In this document: one piece after another, positions 18,410-27,242 of the stretch
How the letters are laid out: each line of letters starts with the position of its first letter
How positions within the stretch are numbered: position 1 is the first letter of the stretch
DNA from: Streptomyces abyssomicinicus
GTDB lineage: Bacteria; Actinomycetota; Actinomycetes; Streptomycetales; Streptomycetaceae
Direction: 5' to 3'
Assembly (NCBI RefSeq): GCF_008974245.1
Contig: NZ_BBZI01000009.1
Location: 300,110-364,109 of the forward strand
Length of the DNA: 64,000 nt
Notes under the pieces: generated by a model
Seen by the model: only the letters and a program-made list of their open reading frames with translations
Database searches by the model: none
Told to the model about the DNA's origin: nothing
Made by a program: the position numbers and the translations under genes

Positions 18410-18458
18410 GACCGCCTGGGTGAGACCGCCTGGGTGAGACCGCCTGGGTGAGACCGCC
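18407..18458 (+). repeat. 14-bp tandem repeat starting at the dacA-type stop codon
   Basis: TGAGACCGCCTGGG is repeated exactly three times (18407-18448) and then partly (to 18458). The first TGA is the stop codon; with a 14-bp unit the later TGA triplets fall in the other two frames. Confidence 0.95.
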
Positions 18459-18467
18459 GGCAACGGC

Positions 18468-18505
18468 GCGGGGGCCCGCCACGCGTGCGCGTGGCGGGCC
18501 CCCGC
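18468..18505. terminator. 18-bp perfect hairpin between dacA-type gene and bkdC
   Basis: 18468-18485 is the exact reverse complement of 18488-18505 with a 2-nt centre. It lies between convergent genes and probably serves both. Confidence 0.9.
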
Positions 18506-18517
18506 CGTGCCGGGCCG

Positions 18518-18555
18518 TGATCAGGCGCTGTTGATCAGGCGCTGTTGATCAGGCC
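18518..18555 (-). repeat. 14-bp tandem repeat over the bkdC1 stop codon
   Basis: On the plus strand TGATCAGGCGCTGT occurs at 18518-18531 and 18532-18545 and in part at 18546-18555. The TCA at 18549-18551 is the minus-strand stop of the E2 gene, and further TGA triplets follow in other frames downstream. Confidence 0.95.
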
Positions 18556-19994
18556 CAGGTGATCAGCCGCTTCGGGTGCTCCAGCACCGCCGCGACGTCG
18601 GCCAGCACCTTGGAGCCGAGCTCGCCGTCGACCAGCCGGTGGTCGAAGGAGAGGGCGAGCGTGGTGACCTGCCGCGGCTTGACCTTGCCCTTGTGGACCC
18701 ACGGCTGGGGCTTGACCGCCCCGAACGCCAGGATCGCCGCCTCCCCCGGGTTGAGGATCGGCGTCCCGGTGTCGACGCCGAAGACGCCCACGTTGGTGAT
18801 GGTGACGGTGCCGCCCTGCATGTCGGCCGGGGCGGTCCGCCCCTCACGGGCCGTCGCCACCAGCTCGCCCAGTGACGCCGCCAGCTCCGGCAGCGTCTTG
18901 GCGTGCGCGTCCTTGATGTTCGGCACGATCAGCCCACGCGGCGTGGCCGCCGCGATACCCAGGTTGACGTAGTGCTTCTCGACGATCTCCTGGTTGGCCT
19001 CGTCCCAGGACGCGTTGATCCCGGGGTTGCGCCGGATGGCGACCAGCAGGGCCTTGGCGACCAGCAGCAGCGGGTTGACCCGCACGCCCGCCAGGTCCGG
19101 GTCCTGCTTGAGCTCCTGGACCAGCTTCATCGTCCGCGTCACGTCCACCGTCACGAACTCGGTGACGTGCGGGGCGGTGAAGGCGGAGCCGACCATCGCC
19201 TGGGCGGTGGCCTTGCGGACGCCCTTGACCGGGATCCGGGTCTCCCGCGCGCCGGCGGCCGGGGCGACGGGCGCGGCGGTGACGGGCGCGGCGGCCCGGA
19301 CCGCCTGCGGCGCCTCGGCCACCGGCTCCGGGGCCTGGACCTCGGGCACGGCGGCGGCCGCGGCGGCCTGGACGTCGGCCCGGGTGATGATCCCGTCGGG
19401 GCCGGTCGGACGGACCGCCCACAGGTCGACACCGAGGTCCTTGGCCAGCTTCCGCACCGGCGGCTTCGCCAGCGGGCGCTCCGGTGCGCCGGGAACGCCC
19501 GCCGTCGCGCCGTGTCCGTTGACCGCGACGGGCGCGGGGGCCGGGGCGGGCGCGGGGGCAGCGGGCGCCTCGGCGGCGGCCGGTGCCGCGGCACCCTTGC
19601 GGGGGCGGCGGCGCGTGGAGGACTCCACCACGCCGTACCCGACCAGCACCGGCTGCCGCCCCTGCGGCTTGGCCTCCTCGGCACCGGCCGGGGCCGCGGC
19701 GGGCGCCTCGGCCGCGGGCGCCGCGTCCTCCACGGCGGGGGCGCCGCCGGCCACGTCCACCGCGATGATGGACGTGCCCACGTCGACCGTGGTGCCCTCC
19801 GGGAAGTGCAGGGCGCGCACCACACCGTCGTACGGGATGGGCAGCTCGACGGCCGCCTTGGCGGTCTCGACCTCGCAGACGACCTGGCCGTCGGTGACCG
19901 TGTCACCCGGCTGGACGTACCACTTCAGGATCTCGGCCTCGGTGAGGCCCTCGCCCACGTCGGGCATCTTGAACTCGCGCACGGAGGTGCTCAT
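18549..19994 (-). CDS. bkdC: Branched-chain 2-oxoacid dehydrogenase E2 (first copy)
   Basis: This 481-residue dihydrolipoamide acyltransferase is the core of the branched-chain 2-oxoacid dehydrogenase complex, moving the acyl group from lipoate to CoA. It has a lipoyl domain (VETAKAAVE, lipoyl Lys46), an Ala/Pro linker, a peripheral-subunit-binding domain (PVRKLAKDLGVDLWAVRPTG) and a catalytic domain ending in FDHRLVDGELGS (His452). ATG 19994 has GGAGG upstream; in-frame sequence further upstream lies inside the E1beta gene. It is the last gene of an E1alpha-E1beta-E2 operon. The products, isobutyryl-, isovaleryl- and 2-methylbutyryl-CoA, prime branched fatty acids and polyketides. Confidence 0.92.
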   Translation of the reverse strand: MSTSVREFKMPDVGEGLTEAEILKWYVQPGDTVTDGQVVCEVETAKAAVELPIPYDGVVRALHFPEGTTVDVGTSIIAVDVAGGAPAVEDAAPAAEAPAAAPAGAEEAKPQGRQPVLVGYGVVESSTRRRPRKGAAAPAAAEAPAAPAPAPAPAPVAVNGHGATAGVPGAPERPLAKPPVRKLAKDLGVDLWAVRPTGPDGIITRADVQAAAAAAVPEVQAPEPVAEAPQAVRAAAPVTAAPVAPAAGARETRIPVKGVRKATAQAMVGSAFTAPHVTEFVTVDVTRTMKLVQELKQDPDLAGVRVNPLLLVAKALLVAIRRNPGINASWDEANQEIVEKHYVNLGIAAATPRGLIVPNIKDAHAKTLPELAASLGELVATAREGRTAPADMQGGTVTITNVGVFGVDTGTPILNPGEAAILAFGAVKPQPWVHKGKVKPRQVTTLALSFDHRLVDGELGSKVLADVAAVLEHPKRLITWA

Positions 19995-20008
19995 GTTCCG
20001 GCCTCCTC

Positions 20009-21016
20009 TCAGTACGCGAGCGCGCGGTCGACGGCGTCGAGCACACGGTCCAGGCTGGGCAGGTACTCCTCCTCCAGCCGGGCCGGCGGATACGGGGCGT
20101 GGTAGCCGCCGACCCGCAGCACGGGGGCCTCCAGGTGGTAGAAGCACCGCTCGGTGATCCGGGCCGCGATCTCCGCGCCCGAACCGAAGAAGACCGGCGC
20201 CTCGTGGACGACGACCAGGCGGCCGGTGCGCTCCACCGAGGCCTGGATGGCGTCGAAGTCCAGCGGGGAGACGGACCGCAGGTCCAGCACCTCCAGCGAG
20301 CGCCCCTCCTCGGCGGCCACGTCGGCGACCTCCTGGCAGAGCTTCACCATCGGGCCGTACGCGGCGAGCGTGAGGTCGGTGCCCTGGCGGACGACCTGCG
20401 CCTTGTGCAGCGGACCGGGGATCGCCTCGGTGTCGACCTGGCTCTTGTCCCAGTAACGGCGCTTGGGCTCGAAGAAGATGACCGGGTCGTCGCTCTCGAT
20501 CGCCTGCTGCATCATCCAGTAGGCGTCCGACGCGTTCGCCGGCGTCACGACCTTCAGGCCGGCGACGTGCGCGAACAGGGACTCGGGGGACTCGCTGTGG
20601 TGCTCGACCGCGCCGATGCCGCCGCCGTAGGGGATGCGGATGACGACCGGCAGCTTGATCTTGCCGAGCGAGCGGGCGTGCATCTTGGCGAGCTGGGTGA
20701 CGATCTGGTCGTACGCGGGGAACACGAAGCCGTCGAACTGGATCTCCACGACGGGCCGGTAACCGCGCAGCGCCATGCCGATGGCGGTGCCGACGATGCC
20801 GGACTCGGCGAGCGGGGTGTCGATGACCCGCTCCTCGCCGAAGTCCTTCTGGAGACCGTCGGTGACGCGGAAGACGCCGCCGAGCTTGCCGACGTCCTCA
20901 CCCATGACGACGACCTTGGGGTCGGTCTCCAGGGCCTTGCGCAGGGATTCGTTGATCGCCTTGGCGATCGCCAGCGTCTTGACGGACTCCAGCGTCTTCA
21001 CGGATTCCACAGCCAT
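20009..21016 (-). CDS. bkdB: Branched-chain 2-oxoacid dehydrogenase E1 beta (first copy)
   Basis: This 335-residue beta subunit of the thiamine-diphosphate decarboxylase shows the transketolase-like Pyr fold (VVVMGEDVGKLGGVFRVTDGL; DTPLAESGIVGTAIGMALRG; RIPYGGGIGAVEHHSESPE) and the C-terminal domain. It lies 2 bp after the E1alpha stop and 14 bp before the E2 start. The N-terminus contains ESVKTL twice in a row from an 18-bp tandem duplication, which lengthens a probably flexible arm without touching the fold. Confidence 0.93.
   Translation of the reverse strand: MAVESVKTLESVKTLAIAKAINESLRKALETDPKVVVMGEDVGKLGGVFRVTDGLQKDFGEERVIDTPLAESGIVGTAIGMALRGYRPVVEIQFDGFVFPAYDQIVTQLAKMHARSLGKIKLPVVIRIPYGGGIGAVEHHSESPESLFAHVAGLKVVTPANASDAYWMMQQAIESDDPVIFFEPKRRYWDKSQVDTEAIPGPLHKAQVVRQGTDLTLAAYGPMVKLCQEVADVAAEEGRSLEVLDLRSVSPLDFDAIQASVERTGRLVVVHEAPVFFGSGAEIAARITERCFYHLEAPVLRVGGYHAPYPPARLEEEYLPSLDRVLDAVDRALAY
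20973..21008 (-). repeat. In-frame 18-bp duplication at the bkdB1 N-terminus
   Basis: AGCGTCTTGACGGACTCC (20973-20990) is followed by AGCGTCTTCACGGATTCC (20991-21008), differing at two bases, and encodes ESVKTL twice. Confidence 0.9.
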
Positions 21017-21018
21017 GG

Positions 21019-22221
21019 TCAGGCCCCCTCACCCTCGGAGAACGACGCCTGGTAGGCGGCGAACTGGGCACGCTCCTCGTCGACGAGTGCGTGACCGTCG
21101 GCGTAGGTGTGCTCGAACATCGCGAACTTGTCCGGCTCGGGCATCGCGCGCACCGCTTCGCGCACCCGCCTGCCCAACGCTTCGCTCTCGGTCTCGAGTT
21201 CCTCGAAGAATCCCTCGTTCGTGTCCGTTTCGGCGAGGAGGTACGCGCGCAGGCGGGCGATCGGGTCCTTGGCCTCCCAGGCCGCGCGCTCCTCGTCACC
21301 GCGGTAGCGGGTCGGGTCGTCGGAGGTGGTGTGCGCGCCCATGCGGTAGGTGAAGGCCTCGACCAGGGTCGGGCCCTCGCCGCGCTTGGCGCGCTCCAGG
21401 GCCTGCTTGGTCACCGCGAGGCAGGCCAGCACGTCGTTGCCGTCGACGCGGACGCCCGGGAAGCCGTAGCCCTGGGCGCGCTGGTAGAGCGGCACCCGGG
21501 TCTGGCGGTGGGTCGGCTCGGAGATCGCCCACTGGTTGTTCTGGCAGAAGAACACCACCGGCGCGTTGTAGACGGCCGAGAAGGTGAAGGCCTCCGCCAC
21601 GTCGCCCTGGCTGGAGGCGCCGTCGCCGAAGTAGGCGATGACCGCGCTCTCCGCGCCGTCCTTGGCGACGCCCATGGCGTAGCCGGTGGCGTGCAAGGCC
21701 TGCGAGCCGATGACGATCGTGTACAGGTGGAAGTTGTTGGTGTTGGGGTCCCAGCCGCCGTGGTTCACGCCGCGGAACATGCCCAGCAGGTTGGTCGGGT
21801 CGACCCCGCGGCACCAGGCGACGCCGTGCTCGCGGTAGGTCGGGAAGACGTAGTCGTCGTCGTGCAGCGCCCGGCCGGAGCCGATCTGCGCCGCCTCCTG
21901 GCCGAGCAGCGAGGCCCACAGGCCCAGCTCGCCCTGACGCTGGAGGGCGGTGGCCTCGGCGTCGAAACGCCGGGTCAGCACCATGTCCCGGTACAGGCCG
22001 CGCAGCTCGTCCGCAGTGATGTCGGCGACGTACGCGTCGTACTCCGGGTTGCTCACCCGCTGTCCCTCGGGAGTCAGCAGCTGCACCAGCTCCGGCTCCG
22101 CCGTGACGGGATCGGCGCCCTTGGCCGACTTCTTCGCCGCCGTACGGCCACGGGACGCCCCGGCCTTGCCTGAGGCGGCGCTGCGTCGCTGGGTGCGCGC
22201 GGCAGTGCTCTCCACGGTCAC
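21019..22221 (-). CDS. bkdA: Branched-chain 2-oxoacid dehydrogenase E1 alpha (first copy)
   Basis: This 400-residue alpha subunit binds thiamine diphosphate through GDGASSQGD followed 22 residues later by NNQWAIS. Together with E1beta it decarboxylates 2-oxoisovalerate, 2-oxoisocaproate and 2-oxo-3-methylvalerate. The GTG at 22221 has GGAGG about 7 nt upstream. The first 45 residues are a basic Ala/Lys-rich extension. It is the first gene of the operon; its promoter must lie in 22222-22560, where the sequence is unusually AT-rich. Confidence 0.92.
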   Translation of the reverse strand: MTVESTAARTQRRSAASGKAGASRGRTAAKKSAKGADPVTAEPELVQLLTPEGQRVSNPEYDAYVADITADELRGLYRDMVLTRRFDAEATALQRQGELGLWASLLGQEAAQIGSGRALHDDDYVFPTYREHGVAWCRGVDPTNLLGMFRGVNHGGWDPNTNNFHLYTIVIGSQALHATGYAMGVAKDGAESAVIAYFGDGASSQGDVAEAFTFSAVYNAPVVFFCQNNQWAISEPTHRQTRVPLYQRAQGYGFPGVRVDGNDVLACLAVTKQALERAKRGEGPTLVEAFTYRMGAHTTSDDPTRYRGDEERAAWEAKDPIARLRAYLLAETDTNEGFFEELETESEALGRRVREAVRAMPEPDKFAMFEHTYADGHALVDEERAQFAAYQASFSEGEGA

Positions 22222-22660
22222 GTTGCTCCTCCGTCGTCCGGTACCCGGGGTTGCCGGGTGACCTGGGAATGCCCCCCTCGCCCTTTGGGACGCGGGGGAA
22301 CGACTCGCCCGGCCCCGACAGCGCGCACGGGGTGGGTGCCCTCGGCCGGGAACAGGCGTGACAGTGTCCCGGCGAGTGCCCTGCGAGAAATCACGTTACC
22401 CGCGGTTCCGCAATTTCGTGAAACCACGCCTGACCTGCGATTTTGATTGGATTTCCAAGTAAAAGAACTCGGAAGTCCGACCATCTCGCAAATGACTCGG
22501 AAGAACCGCTGGTGGCGGCCCCGGAACGTCCCGCAGGTGGCCGGAACATCGCGCACCGTATAACGGACAGCGGCCTCACGGAAGACTCCGTACGGCTCTT
22601 TTTCTCCTCATTCGTGCCCTGCTTTCCCGGATCGCACGAAGCTCCCCGCGGAAAACGGCG
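22222..22660. promoter_or_regulatory. Intergenic region with the bkdA1 promoter
   Basis: No credible gene lies in this stretch. Positions about 22440-22560 are AT-rich compared with the surroundings (GATTTTGATTGGATTTCC), as expected for a regulated minus-strand promoter of the first bkd operon. I cannot place -10 and -35 boxes with confidence. A Lrp-type regulator such as the BkdR encoded at 37070 is a likely binder. Confidence 0.4.
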
Positions 22661-22698
22661 AGGGGCGGAGGAGCACATGTGCTCCTCCGCCCCTTTTT
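22661..22698. terminator. Perfect 34-bp palindromic terminator
   Basis: 22661-22677 is the exact reverse complement of 22678-22694, and a run of five T follows on the plus strand. It lies 15 bp downstream of the stop of the minus-strand kinase gene. Confidence 0.9.
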
Positions 22699-22712
22699 CC
22701 TGTACCGCCTGG

Positions 22713-24407
22713 TCAGGTGCCGCTGCCGGCGACCACGTCGCCGATGACACCGCCGTCGCCGGTCTCGCCGCCGTCGGTGGTACCGGTGCTGCTGCCGCCG
22801 TCGGCCTCGCCGCCCTCGGTGGTACCCGTGGTGACGCCGCCGTCGGAGGAGGACGTACCGCCGTCCGTGGACGTGCCGCCGTTCGTGCCGGTACCGCCGT
22901 TGCCGGAGGCGCCGCCGTTCGTGGTGCCGCCGTTGCCGCTGCCGCCGTCGGTCCCGCCGCCGGTGGTGGGGGACTCGGCGTCCTCGGTGGGCTCGCCGGT
23001 GTAGTCGTCCGACGGCCAGTCGTCCCACTGGTCACCGTTGCCGGTGTCCGCGGTGTCCTCCTCGTCGGGGGTCTCCTCGGCGGGACTCTCCGACTCCTTC
23101 TCCGGGGCGGAGGACTGCGAGGTGCTCGGCGTGTCCTTCGGGGTCTTGCCGTTGATCTCATCGGTGCCGTTGATCGCCAGCGCCACGCCGGCCACGACGG
23201 CGATCACCGCCAGCGCGGCGAGCAGCAGCATCTTGCCCCGGCCGCCGCCGGATCCGCCCGCGCCGCCGGTGTAGCCCCCGTCGTCGCCGGGGTTGTACGA
23301 CGGGATCATCGGCTGCGGGATCTGCGTCGTCGACGAGCCCACGCCGGGGCGTCCGCCGCCCATGCCCCCATGACCACCCTGCGGCAGCATGGCCGTCGCC
23401 GCGGTGGCGCCCGCGCCGCCCCGGCCGCCGCCGTTGGCGAGGACCGGTCCGGTGTTCCAGGTGCCGGTGTGGCCTCCCTGCTCGTACAGCATCTCCAGGG
23501 CGTACTGGACCAGCCCGCGCATCTCCTCGGCCGTCTGGAACCGGTCGTCCGGGTCCTTGGCGAGGGAGCGCATCACCAGGCCGTCGAGCTCCGGCGGCAC
23601 CTGCGCGCCCGTCTCGGAGGGCGGGAGCGGGATGTCCTGGACGTGCTGGTAGACCACCGACAGCGGGGTCTCGCCCGTGAAGGGCGGACGCAGCGCCAGC
23701 AGCTCGTAGAGCAGGCAGCCCGTCGCGTAAAGGTCCGAGCGGTGGTCGACGGCCTTGCCGAGCGCCTGCTCGGGAGACAGGTACTGCGGGGTGCCCATCA
23801 CCATGCCGGTCTGGGTCATGGTCGACTGCGCGCCGTGCAGGGCGCGCGCGATGCCGAAGTCCATGACCTTGACCGCGCCGTTGTGCGTGATGATCACGTT
23901 GGCCGGCTTGATGTCACGGTGCACGATGCCGTGCTGGTGGGAGTAGGCCAGCGCCTCGAGGACGCCCGAGACGATGATCAGCGCCTGCTCGGGGCCCGGG
24001 GCCTCCGACTCGATCAGCAGCTCGCGGATGGTCCGGCCCTCGACCAGCTCCATCACGATGTACGGGACCGAGGAGCCGTCCACGACGTCCTCGCCGGAGT
24101 CGTACACGGCGACGATCGCGTGGTGGTTGAGCCCGGCCACCGACTGGGCCTCGCGGGTGAAGCGCGCCTTGGACACCGGGTCCTCGGCGAGGTCCGCGCG
24201 GAGCAGCTTCACCGCCACGGTGCGTCCGAGGCGCACGTCCTCGGCCGCGAACACCTCGGCCATGCCGCCCCGCCCGAGTCTGCGGGTCAGCCGATATCGT
24301 CCGTCGCCTACCAGTCCGCCGTTGCCCCAATTATCCGGCGCGTCAGACATGCCACCGCCGGCCGCCTCGGGATCGGACGGGCCCTGAGCGGGATGCTGCT
24401 GTGCCAT
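22713..24407 (-). CDS. Membrane Ser/Thr protein kinase with Gly/Thr-rich exterior
   Basis: This 564-residue Hanks-type kinase has a catalytic domain at about residues 38-300 (GRGGMAEV glycine loop, VAVK Lys67, HRDIKPAN Asp165, DFG 183-185, APE-equivalent SPEQA). A Gly/Pro-rich juxtamembrane part follows, then one transmembrane segment (about 393-412). The outer region of about 150 residues is first acidic and then almost only Gly, Thr, Ser, Asn and Asp, with no PASTA or other sensor domain. It is divergent from a second kinase. Substrates are unknown. Confidence 0.92.
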   Translation of the reverse strand: MAQQHPAQGPSDPEAAGGGMSDAPDNWGNGGLVGDGRYRLTRRLGRGGMAEVFAAEDVRLGRTVAVKLLRADLAEDPVSKARFTREAQSVAGLNHHAIVAVYDSGEDVVDGSSVPYIVMELVEGRTIRELLIESEAPGPEQALIIVSGVLEALAYSHQHGIVHRDIKPANVIITHNGAVKVMDFGIARALHGAQSTMTQTGMVMGTPQYLSPEQALGKAVDHRSDLYATGCLLYELLALRPPFTGETPLSVVYQHVQDIPLPPSETGAQVPPELDGLVMRSLAKDPDDRFQTAEEMRGLVQYALEMLYEQGGHTGTWNTGPVLANGGGRGGAGATAATAMLPQGGHGGMGGGRPGVGSSTTQIPQPMIPSYNPGDDGGYTGGAGGSGGGRGKMLLLAALAVIAVVAGVALAINGTDEINGKTPKDTPSTSQSSAPEKESESPAEETPDEEDTADTGNGDQWDDWPSDDYTGEPTEDAESPTTGGGTDGGSGNGGTTNGGASGNGGTGTNGGTSTDGGTSSSDGGVTTGTTEGGEADGGSSTGTTDGGETGDGGVIGDVVAGSGT

Positions 24408-24794
24408 CAGTCCTCGCCGTCTTTCTGCCCGCGGTGCGCGCAGTGTTGTTGCGGTCTCCGTCAGCCACGCTACAGGCTTCCCGGACTCCTCCGTCCGGGG
24501 TCGGCCGCAGGATCCGGTCGGGGAGACACCCCGCCGACCCGGCCGGAGACGGACCGGCCATCAAACCCGGTAGCGGGTGTGACATGCAAATTTCCGGTAT
24601 CCGGGGAGGAGATCGAGTAACGCTTCCGCGACGCTTCCTTCGCGTACGGTCACGGAACGGGCACCACGCTTGACGTGTCTGTGCCCTACGGCAGACTTGG
24701 CCGGTAAAGAGATGGCCGGTCACGGTCGACACCCACTCGCGGGACGGCTTCCGGCCGCTGCCGCCGTGCCGAAGCCGATGGGGGACGCACACAG
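24408..24794. promoter_or_regulatory. Divergent promoter region between two kinases
   Basis: There is no gene here. A candidate plus-strand promoter is TTGACG at 24670-24675 and CAGACT at 24692-24697, spacing 16 bp, which would give a leader of about 90 nt before the kinase ATG at 24795. The minus-strand promoter for the other kinase was not located. Confidence 0.4.
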
Positions 24795-26426
24795 ATGAGC
24801 CAGGACGGCGCACAGAGCCATGGCCGGTACGCGGGACAGTCACTCGCGGGCGGGCGCTACCAGCTCCGCGACCTCCTCGGCCAGGGCGGCATGGCCTCCG
24901 TGCACCTCGCCTACGACACGGTGCTGGACCGGCAGGTCGCCATCAAGACCCTCCACACCGAGCTCGGCCGCGAGCAGGCCTTCCGCGAGCGGTTCCGCCG
25001 CGAGGCGCAGGCCGTCGCCAAGCTCGCCCACACCAACATCGTCTCGGTCTTCGACACCGGCGAGGACGTCCTCGGCGAGCTGACGACCCCCTACATCGTC
25101 ATGGAGTACGTCGAGGGCCGCCCGCTGGGCTCGGTGCTCCAGGCCGACATCGACCGGCAGGGCGCCATGCCCGCCGACCGGGCGCTGAAGATCACCGCCG
25201 ACGTCCTGGCGGCGCTCGAGATCAGCCACGAGGAGGGCTTGGTCCACCGGGACATCAAGCCCGGCAACGTGATGGTCACCAAGCGCGGCGTGGTCAAGGT
25301 GATGGACTTCGGTATCGCCCGCGCCATGCAGTCCGGGGTCACGTCCATGACCCAGACCGGCATGGTGGTCGGCACCCCGCAGTACCTGTCGCCCGAGCAG
25401 GCGCTCGGCCGGGGCGTGGACGCCCGCTCCGACCTGTACTCGGTCGGCATCATGCTCTTCCAGCTGGTCACCGGCCGGCTGCCGTTCGACGCCGACTCCC
25501 CGCTGGCCATCGCCTACGCGCACGTCCAGGAGGAGCCGGTGGCGCCCTCCTCGATCAACCGGTCGCTGCCCCCGGCGGTGGACGCGCTGGTCGCACGGGC
25601 GCTGCGCAAGAACCCGAACGAGCGCTTCCCGAGCGCCGTGGCGATGCGCGACGAGTGCCTGCGGGTGATGCAGTCGCTCCAGCAGGTCGCTCCCAGCATC
25701 GTCCCGGGCACCGCCCAGCAGAGCGGCGCGGGCGTCGGCTCGGCCGTCTTCCCGCCGATCGGGCAGCAGACGCCGCCGCCGGTGGACGTGCACACGCCGT
25801 ACCAGCCGCAGACGCCCACGCCCGGCCCCTACGGGACGCCGCCGCCGGCCTACGGCTACCCGCACTCCGGCGGCTACCAGCAGCCGCAGCCGGTGTACAC
25901 GACCCCGGCGGCCCCCGGACCGGGCTACCCCACCGGCCCCGGCGCCGGCACCGCACCGGGCGGCCGGCCCGGTGGCGGGGGCGGGAAGAACAGATCCGTG
26001 CTCATCGGGGCCGTGGCCGCCGTACTGGTGGCCGGCGGCGTGGTCGCCGCCCTGATGCTCCCGGAGGACGACGCGAAGACCACCACCGGCGGCGGCGGGG
26101 GCACCACGGCCTCCGCGTCCGCCGACCCGACCGACGACTACAAGGGGCCGGAGAAGGACAAGACGATCGATCCCACGGAGTGCAGCGAACCGGACGAGGC
26201 CTACGACGACGAGAGCAAGATCGTCATCCCCGACTTCCGGTACAAGTACTGGCCCTCCGTGCAGGCCTGCCTCCAGGACGGCCGCTGGCACTACGACACC
26301 AAGGAAGTCCCCGACACCACGTGGGGCGACGACATGGTCGTCCGCCAGTTCCCCAAGCCGGGCACCGAGGTCGACGAGGACAACGTCGAGATCGAGCTGG
26401 AGATCTCGACCGGACGTTCCGAGTAG
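24795..26426 (+). CDS. Membrane Ser/Thr protein kinase with one PASTA-like exterior domain
   Basis: This 543-residue Hanks-type kinase has a catalytic domain at about residues 20-290 (GQGGMASV loop, Lys51, HRDIKPGN Asp153, DFG 171-173), a Pro/Gln/Tyr-rich cytosolic linker, one membrane segment (401-422) and an outer region of about 120 residues. The last 75 residues (IVIPDFRYKYWPSVQACLQDGRW ... QFPKPGTEV ... VEIELEIS) have the spacing and strand pattern of a single divergent PASTA domain, which in other kinases binds muropeptides or beta-lactams. The two kinases are probably a local duplication, being closer to each other and to PknB than to other families. Confidence 0.9.
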   Translation: MSQDGAQSHGRYAGQSLAGGRYQLRDLLGQGGMASVHLAYDTVLDRQVAIKTLHTELGREQAFRERFRREAQAVAKLAHTNIVSVFDTGEDVLGELTTPYIVMEYVEGRPLGSVLQADIDRQGAMPADRALKITADVLAALEISHEEGLVHRDIKPGNVMVTKRGVVKVMDFGIARAMQSGVTSMTQTGMVVGTPQYLSPEQALGRGVDARSDLYSVGIMLFQLVTGRLPFDADSPLAIAYAHVQEEPVAPSSINRSLPPAVDALVARALRKNPNERFPSAVAMRDECLRVMQSLQQVAPSIVPGTAQQSGAGVGSAVFPPIGQQTPPPVDVHTPYQPQTPTPGPYGTPPPAYGYPHSGGYQQPQPVYTTPAAPGPGYPTGPGAGTAPGGRPGGGGGKNRSVLIGAVAAVLVAGGVVAALMLPEDDAKTTTGGGGGTTASASADPTDDYKGPEKDKTIDPTECSEPDEAYDDESKIVIPDFRYKYWPSVQACLQDGRWHYDTKEVPDTTWGDDMVVRQFPKPGTEVDEDNVEIELEISTGRSE

Positions 26427-26439
26427 TCCGGTCGGGACG

Positions 26440-26492
26440 ACGGAGACGGGCCCGGGCCGGCGCGCGCAGCGCCGGCCCGGGCCCGTCTCCGT
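26440..26492. terminator. 23-bp perfect hairpin between kinase and bpa
   Basis: 26440-26462 is the exact reverse complement of 26470-26492 with a 7-nt loop, between convergent genes. Confidence 0.92.
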
Positions 26493-26543
26493 CCAGGTCG
26501 GAACGTACGTCAGGAAGACGGACGTCGGGTCAGGGCATCACGG

Positions 26544-27080
26544 TCACAGGTAGGGGCCACCCGAGCGGCCGGTGGCACGGGGGTCGTCGCCTTCGGCGGC
26601 GACGCCCGGCGGCAGGGCGCGGCGCATCTGCTCCAGCTGGGCCCGCGCGGCCATCTGCTGGGCGAACAGCGTGGTCTGGATGCCGTGGAAGAGGCCCTCC
26701 AGCCAGCCCACCAGCTGCGCCTGGGCGATCCGCAGTTCCGCGTCGCTCGGCGTGCCCTCGTCGGTGAACGGCAGTGAGAGCCGCTCCAGCTCATCGACGA
26801 GCTCCGGGGCCAGACCGTCCTCCAGCTCCTTCACCGAGCTGGCGTGGATCTCCTTCAGACGCACCCGGCTCGCCTCGTCGAGAGGCGCGGCGCGCACCTC
26901 CTCCAGCAGCTGCTTGATCATGCTGCCGATCCGCATGACCTTCGCAGGCTGTTCCACCTGCTCGGTCACCGGGGTCTCGCGGGACTCGTCGTCCCCGCCG
27001 CCTCCGAGCGCCATACCGTCCTGGCCGACCACCAGGATCTGCGGGTTCTCGTGCGGCCTTTCGTTCCTCGGCATCTCCAT
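26544..27080 (-). CDS. bpa: Bacterial proteasome activator Bpa/PafE
   Basis: This 178-residue protein forms a ring that opens the 20S proteasome without ATP so that unfolded proteins enter. It has a disordered N-terminus, a four-helix core (VMRIGSMIKQLLEEVRAAPLDEASRVRL ... ELVDELERL ... ELRIAQAQLVGWLEGLFHGIQTTLFAQQMAARAQLEQMR) and ends in GGPYL. That end corresponds to the GQYL proteasome-docking motif of the mycobacterial protein, with Pro in place of Gln. The ATG at 27080 (MEMPRNE) was chosen; a GTG 18 bp upstream is possible. The proteasome genes themselves are outside the window. Confidence 0.9.
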   Translation of the reverse strand: MEMPRNERPHENPQILVVGQDGMALGGGGDDESRETPVTEQVEQPAKVMRIGSMIKQLLEEVRAAPLDEASRVRLKEIHASSVKELEDGLAPELVDELERLSLPFTDEGTPSDAELRIAQAQLVGWLEGLFHGIQTTLFAQQMAARAQLEQMRRALPPGVAAEGDDPRATGRSGGPYL

Positions 27081-27242
27081 GCCGCCATTCTCTCGCACCT
27101 GTTGTCCCAGCACCGTCACTACCGTCCTTGCCCGACGAGTCGGTTGATACTCCGTCCGGATCACCCGGGATGCCACGTCCTCGGCCGCGTGTGACGCTGA
27201 GCGTGTCGCTCTCGGGCTCCGTATCAGCAGGGGGGCATCGGT

